Shown here: one piece after another, positions 6,444 to 8,181 of the stretch
How the letters are laid out: each line of letters begins with the position of its first letter
How positions within the stretch are numbered: the first letter of the stretch is position 1
NCBI GenBank assembly: GCA_030837445.1
Contig: JAUPKM010000367.1
Span: forward strand, 1-8,181
Length of the DNA stretch: 8,181 nt
Direction: 5' to 3'
Source: Actinomycetota bacterium
Lineage (GTDB): Bacteria > Actinomycetota > Actinomycetes > S36-B12 > UBA10799
Program-made: the position numbers and the translations under genes
Notes under the pieces: generated by a model
The model's input: the letters and a program-made list of their open reading frames with translations, nothing else
What the model was told of the DNA's origin: nothing
The model's database searches: none

Positions 6444-6470
6444 GGGGGCTCGGTACGCCGCCGAGCCCCC
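6444..6470 (-). terminator. GC-rich hairpin between ahpC and ahpF (terminator or attenuator)
   Basis: GGGGGCTCGG (6444-6453) and CCGAGCCCCC (6461-6470) form a perfect 10-bp stem with a 7-base loop, 13 bases after the ahpC stop. On the minus strand it is followed by TGTCCTT, only a poor T-tract. It probably terminates some transcripts or protects the ahpC mRNA 3' end, so that AhpC is made in excess of AhpF. I see no convincing separate ahpF promoter in 6348-6443. Confidence 0.7.
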
Positions 6471-6483
6471 CGGCCCCGCTTCG

Positions 6484-7047
6484 TCAGATCTTGCCGACCA
6501 GATCCAGAGAGGGGGCCAGCGTGACCTCGCCCTCCTCCCACTTCGCGGGGCACACCTCGTTGGGGTGGGCGGCAACGTACTGGGCTGCCTTGACCTTGCG
6601 GAGGAGTTCCGCGGCGTTCCGGCCGATACCACCGGCATTGATTTCCACGAGTTGGATCCGACCGTCGGGGTCGATCACAAAGGTGCCGCGATCGGCCATC
6701 CCGTCCTCTTCGATCATCACGTCGAAGTTGCGGGTGATCGTGCCGGTCGGGTCACCGACGAGCGGGAACTCGATCTTGCCGATCGTCTCTGACGTGTCAT
6801 GCCACGCCTTGTGCGTGAAGTGGGAGTCGGTGGACACCCCGTAGATCTCGACACCCATGGACTGGAAGGCGGCGTAGTTGTCGGCGAGGTCGCCGAGCTC
6901 TGTCGGGCAGACGAAGGTGAAATCCGCGGGGTAAAAGAAGACCACGGACCACTTGCCGCGCAGGTCCTCATCGGATACGTCCAACCACTCACCATGCTGG
7001 TAGGCGGTGGCGGAAAATGGCAACACTTCGGTGCCGATCAGAGACAT
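6484..7047 (-). CDS. ahpC: Alkyl hydroperoxide reductase subunit C (typical 2-Cys peroxiredoxin)
   Basis: AhpC is the cytoplasmic peroxidase that reduces hydrogen peroxide, organic peroxides and peroxynitrite, and is then re-reduced by AhpF. I start it at ATG 7047: GAGGA lies 8 bases upstream, and the protein then begins MSLIGTEVLPF and has 187 residues, the same as E. coli AhpC. A TTG two codons earlier is possible but unlikely. The peroxidatic cysteine is C47 in DFTFVCPTE, and the resolving cysteine is C166 in EVCPAKW. The TRNFDVM, DRGTFVIDP and C-terminal TLAPSLDLVGKI blocks are all characteristic of the AhpF-dependent (Prx1/AhpC) class, not of mycobacterial AhpC, which pairs with AhpD. 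ahpF follows on the same strand. The promoter and a possible operator lie at 7084-7119. Confidence 0.97.
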   Translation of the reverse strand: MSLIGTEVLPFSATAYQHGEWLDVSDEDLRGKWSVVFFYPADFTFVCPTELGDLADNYAAFQSMGVEIYGVSTDSHFTHKAWHDTSETIGKIEFPLVGDPTGTITRNFDVMIEEDGMADRGTFVIDPDGRIQLVEINAGGIGRNAAELLRKVKAAQYVAAHPNEVCPAKWEEGEVTLAPSLDLVGKI

Positions 7048-7083
7048 TCTCAACGTCCTCGTGGTTGGTGAACTGGGTCCTTA

Positions 7084-7114
7084 CACCCCAACGCTATGAG
7101 GCGTCATTGGGGTG
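7084..7114. repeat. 8-bp inverted repeat over the ahpC promoter, possible operator
   Basis: CACCCCAA (7084-7091) and TTGGGGTG (7107-7114) are perfect inverted arms 15 bases apart. They bracket the -10 and abut the -35. An inner CGC/GCG pair (7092-7094, 7101-7103) could extend the stem with a bulge. The placement suits a repressor or redox-responsive regulator. It does not fit the classical OxyR spacing of ATAG/CTAT elements, and no regulator gene is visible. Confidence 0.45.
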
Positions 7115-7119
7115 CGCAA
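7091..7119 (-). promoter_or_regulatory. Candidate ahpC promoter
   Basis: On the minus strand TTGCGC (7119-7114) and TAGCGT (7096-7091) are 17 bases apart. The start would be near 7084, leaving a leader of about 37 bases that carries the ribosome site. It is interleaved with the inverted repeat at 7084-7114. Confidence 0.5.
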
Positions 7120-7142
7120 CAGGCGGGGTAGGTGGTTGCCTT

Positions 7143-7179
7143 CGCGGCAGCCTGGCCGCGCCTCACGCTGTTCGGCGTG
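7143..7179. other. Two consecutive small hairpins between ahpC and the lipoprotein gene
   Basis: CGCGGC/GCCGCG (7143-7148, 7155-7160) and CACGC/GCGTG (7164-7168, 7175-7179) each enclose a 6-base loop. They sit between the divergent genes, upstream of the lipoprotein start. They may belong to a leader or be regulator sites. Apart from these and the ahpC promoter I see no other signal in 7048-7225, and no clear promoter for the lipoprotein gene. Confidence 0.3.
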
Positions 7180-7225
7180 CCAGCATGACGTACCGCGACA
7201 GTAGCCATGACGAACAGGGGACCTG

Positions 7226-7927
7226 ATGATGGTGAATTCGGAATCGCAACGTGACTCGTCAGTGTCACGACGTGTGGGACTGGCGATCGGCACCGGTCTC
7301 GCGCTGACCGTTGCGCTCACCGCATGCAGCGGATCCGTGTCGATCGGCGGGTCATCGCCGCCCGCAACCCCCGCTACCTCGGCGCCTTCAGCGCCGACCC
7401 CGTCTTCGCCATCCACTTCTGCACCACAGCCCAAGGGCACCGGCGAACTACTCGACACCGAAAAGTTGAACGGGCTCATTGCCGCCAAAGTCGAGACACT
7501 TGCCCCTGGGGTGACGGCAGTCGTCGACTGCCCGACGGACATCCGTGGCCAGCAGGGGGTGACGTTCGATTGTCCGGCCACGATCAATGGCCAACCGCTC
7601 GTCGTGGCGGTGAAGCAGAAGGACGACCAGGGCAACGTCTCCTATCAGGCACAGTCCTCGATCCTCTTCTTGGATCAGGTGCGGGAGAAGACCGCCACCC
7701 AGTTGGCTGCGCAGATACCTGGCAACTGGACCACCACCTGTAACCCCGAAGGGGCAGCTGGCGGTATCTATGTGGCCACGCCGGGAACCACGTTCACGTG
7801 CAGCGTTTCTGGCACTTCCGCCGACGGGTCACCGGAGTCCGGACAGATCGTGGTCACGGTGAAGGACGTCGACGGGAACATCAGCTGGAAGCTCGTGCCC
7901 AATTCGGGGTCGCTCGTCGACGCCTGA
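7226..7927 (+). CDS. Lipoprotein with two tandem DUF4333-like domains
   Basis: This is a predicted surface lipoprotein of 233 residues. A signal peptide (Arg15-Arg16, then a hydrophobic core to about residue 33) ends in the lipobox LTAC, with Cys34 as the lipidated residue. A Pro/Ser/Thr/Ala-rich spacer (about 40-70) follows, which probably spans the cell wall. Two related units come next. The first, about residues 74-142, has VDCP and GVTFDCPATINGQ with C102 and C116. The second, about 148-225, has TTTCNPEG and GTTFTCSVSG with C172 and C192, then VVTVKDVDGNISW. Each unit has the paired-cysteine and 'dG-N-s' pattern of the actinobacterial DUF4333 family, whose function is unknown. AGGGGA precedes tandem ATG codons at 7226 and 7229. 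The second has better spacing (about 7 bases) and may be the true start. The gene diverges from ahpC and converges on the next gene. No catalytic residues are seen. Confidence 0.85.
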   Translation: MMVNSESQRDSSVSRRVGLAIGTGLALTVALTACSGSVSIGGSSPPATPATSAPSAPTPSSPSTSAPQPKGTGELLDTEKLNGLIAAKVETLAPGVTAVVDCPTDIRGQQGVTFDCPATINGQPLVVAVKQKDDQGNVSYQAQSSILFLDQVREKTATQLAAQIPGNWTTTCNPEGAAGGIYVATPGTTFTCSVSGTSADGSPESGQIVVTVKDVDGNISWKLVPNSGSLVDA

Positions 7928-7953
7928 CCGGTGCCGCCCGGTGCCGCCCGGTG
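7928..7953. repeat. Short tandem repeat, 10-bp unit, about 2.6 copies
   Basis: CCGGTGCCGC occurs at 7928-7937 and 7938-7947, followed by CCGGTG. It fills the 30-base gap between two convergent stop codons. It may be a slippage product. It does not form an obvious terminator hairpin. Confidence 0.7.
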
Positions 7954-7957
7954 TTGG

Positions 7958-8181
7958 TCAGTTGGCTGGCGGCTGCACGTCGGGGCATTGCGCGGTGAGG
8001 TAGTCGGCGACAACCACGGTCGCGGCATCGAAATCGCGGAGTTGCTCGGCGCTGGGGGAGGCCTCCGATGAGCCCTCGGCCACAAGACCCGCGAGGCTGG
8101 CAGTCTGGGTCGTCAGGGCGGCCTCAACGTCAGCAGGGATCTCGGCCGGCAAGCTCGCCCCGAGTTCGCGTCCCGCTGCCG
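7958..8181 (-). CDS. Unrecognised protein, C-terminal part (cut by right window edge)
   Basis: This minus-strand frame is open from base 8181 to a TGA at 7960-7958 and gives the last 74 residues of a protein whose start is outside the window. The sequence is Ala/Glu/Asp-rich and looks mostly helical (DVEAALTTQTASLAGLVAEG, then SAEQLRDFDAATVVVADYL). It ends TAQCPDVQPPAN, with a single cysteine near the C-terminus. A TTG at 8152 is not likely to be the real start, because the frame continues upstream with normal codon use. The pattern would suit a small exported or cell-wall-associated helical protein, but without the N-terminus I do not assign a family or location. It converges on the lipoprotein gene with a gap of 30 bases. 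Confidence 0.65.
   Translation of the reverse strand, partial: AAGRELGASLPAEIPADVEAALTTQTASLAGLVAEGSSEASPSAEQLRDFDAATVVVADYLTAQCPDVQPPAN

Noticed and set aside
6348..6638. Upstream extension of ahpF by 97 codons
   Set aside because: The extension crosses the inter-gene hairpin and part of ahpC and reads as low-complexity shadow sequence. GTG 6347 has a good ribosome site and the conserved AhpF N-terminus.
7091..7119. OxyR-type binding site upstream of ahpC
   Set aside because: Only isolated CTAT/ATAG fragments occur, without the four-element 7-base spacing of known OxyR sites.

Overview
The window is high-GC, gene-dense DNA that looks actinobacterial. The evidence is G/C-rich third codon positions, GTG starts, a Pro/Ser/Thr-rich lipoprotein with two DUF4333-like units, and TANNNT-type -10 elements with weak -35 boxes. 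The genus cannot be named from the sequence alone. I see no rRNA, tRNA, CRISPR array, IS element or recombinase gene.

Layout. (a) 1-445, minus: N-terminal part of a small secreted protein that runs off the left edge. (b) 446-832: divergent intergenic region with short palindromes and candidate promoters. (c) 833-3990, plus: two translationally coupled ABC-transporter genes. The first is a duplicated (fused) permease of the nitrate/taurine (NitT/TauT) type. The second is an ATPase with a C-terminal AAA-associated domain. No substrate-binding protein is present. (d) 3992-4730: a small segment holding a HigB/HigA-type toxin-antitoxin operon on the minus strand. (e) 7047-4749, minus: ahpC then ahpF, encoding the two-component NADH-dependent peroxiredoxin system, with a strong GC-rich hairpin between them. 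(f) 7226-7927, plus: a lipoprotein. (g) 7958-8181, minus: the C-terminal end of an unrecognised protein cut by the right edge.

The most striking structure is that the toxin-antitoxin segment is bracketed by a perfect 27-bp direct repeat (3965-3991 and 4731-4757). The left copy is the last codons of the ABC ATPase gene. The right copy is a fossil of those codons lying against the 3' end of ahpF. Removing one copy plus the segment would make the ATPase and ahpF converge with stop codons overlapping by 8 bp inside a palindrome. The simplest reading is that higBA arrived as a roughly 0.74-kb cassette that duplicated its target and left both flanking genes intact.

Regulation visible in sequence. 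The higBA promoter (TTGCCG-N17-TATGCT) is almost exactly covered by a perfect 14+14-bp inverted repeat, and its mRNA is predicted to start at or within a few bases of the higB GTG. The ahpC promoter (TTGCGC-N17-TAGCGT) is flanked by an 8-bp inverted repeat that could be an operator for a peroxide regulator. Because ahpCF and higBA point the same way, read-through from the peroxide-defence operon could feed the toxin-antitoxin operon.
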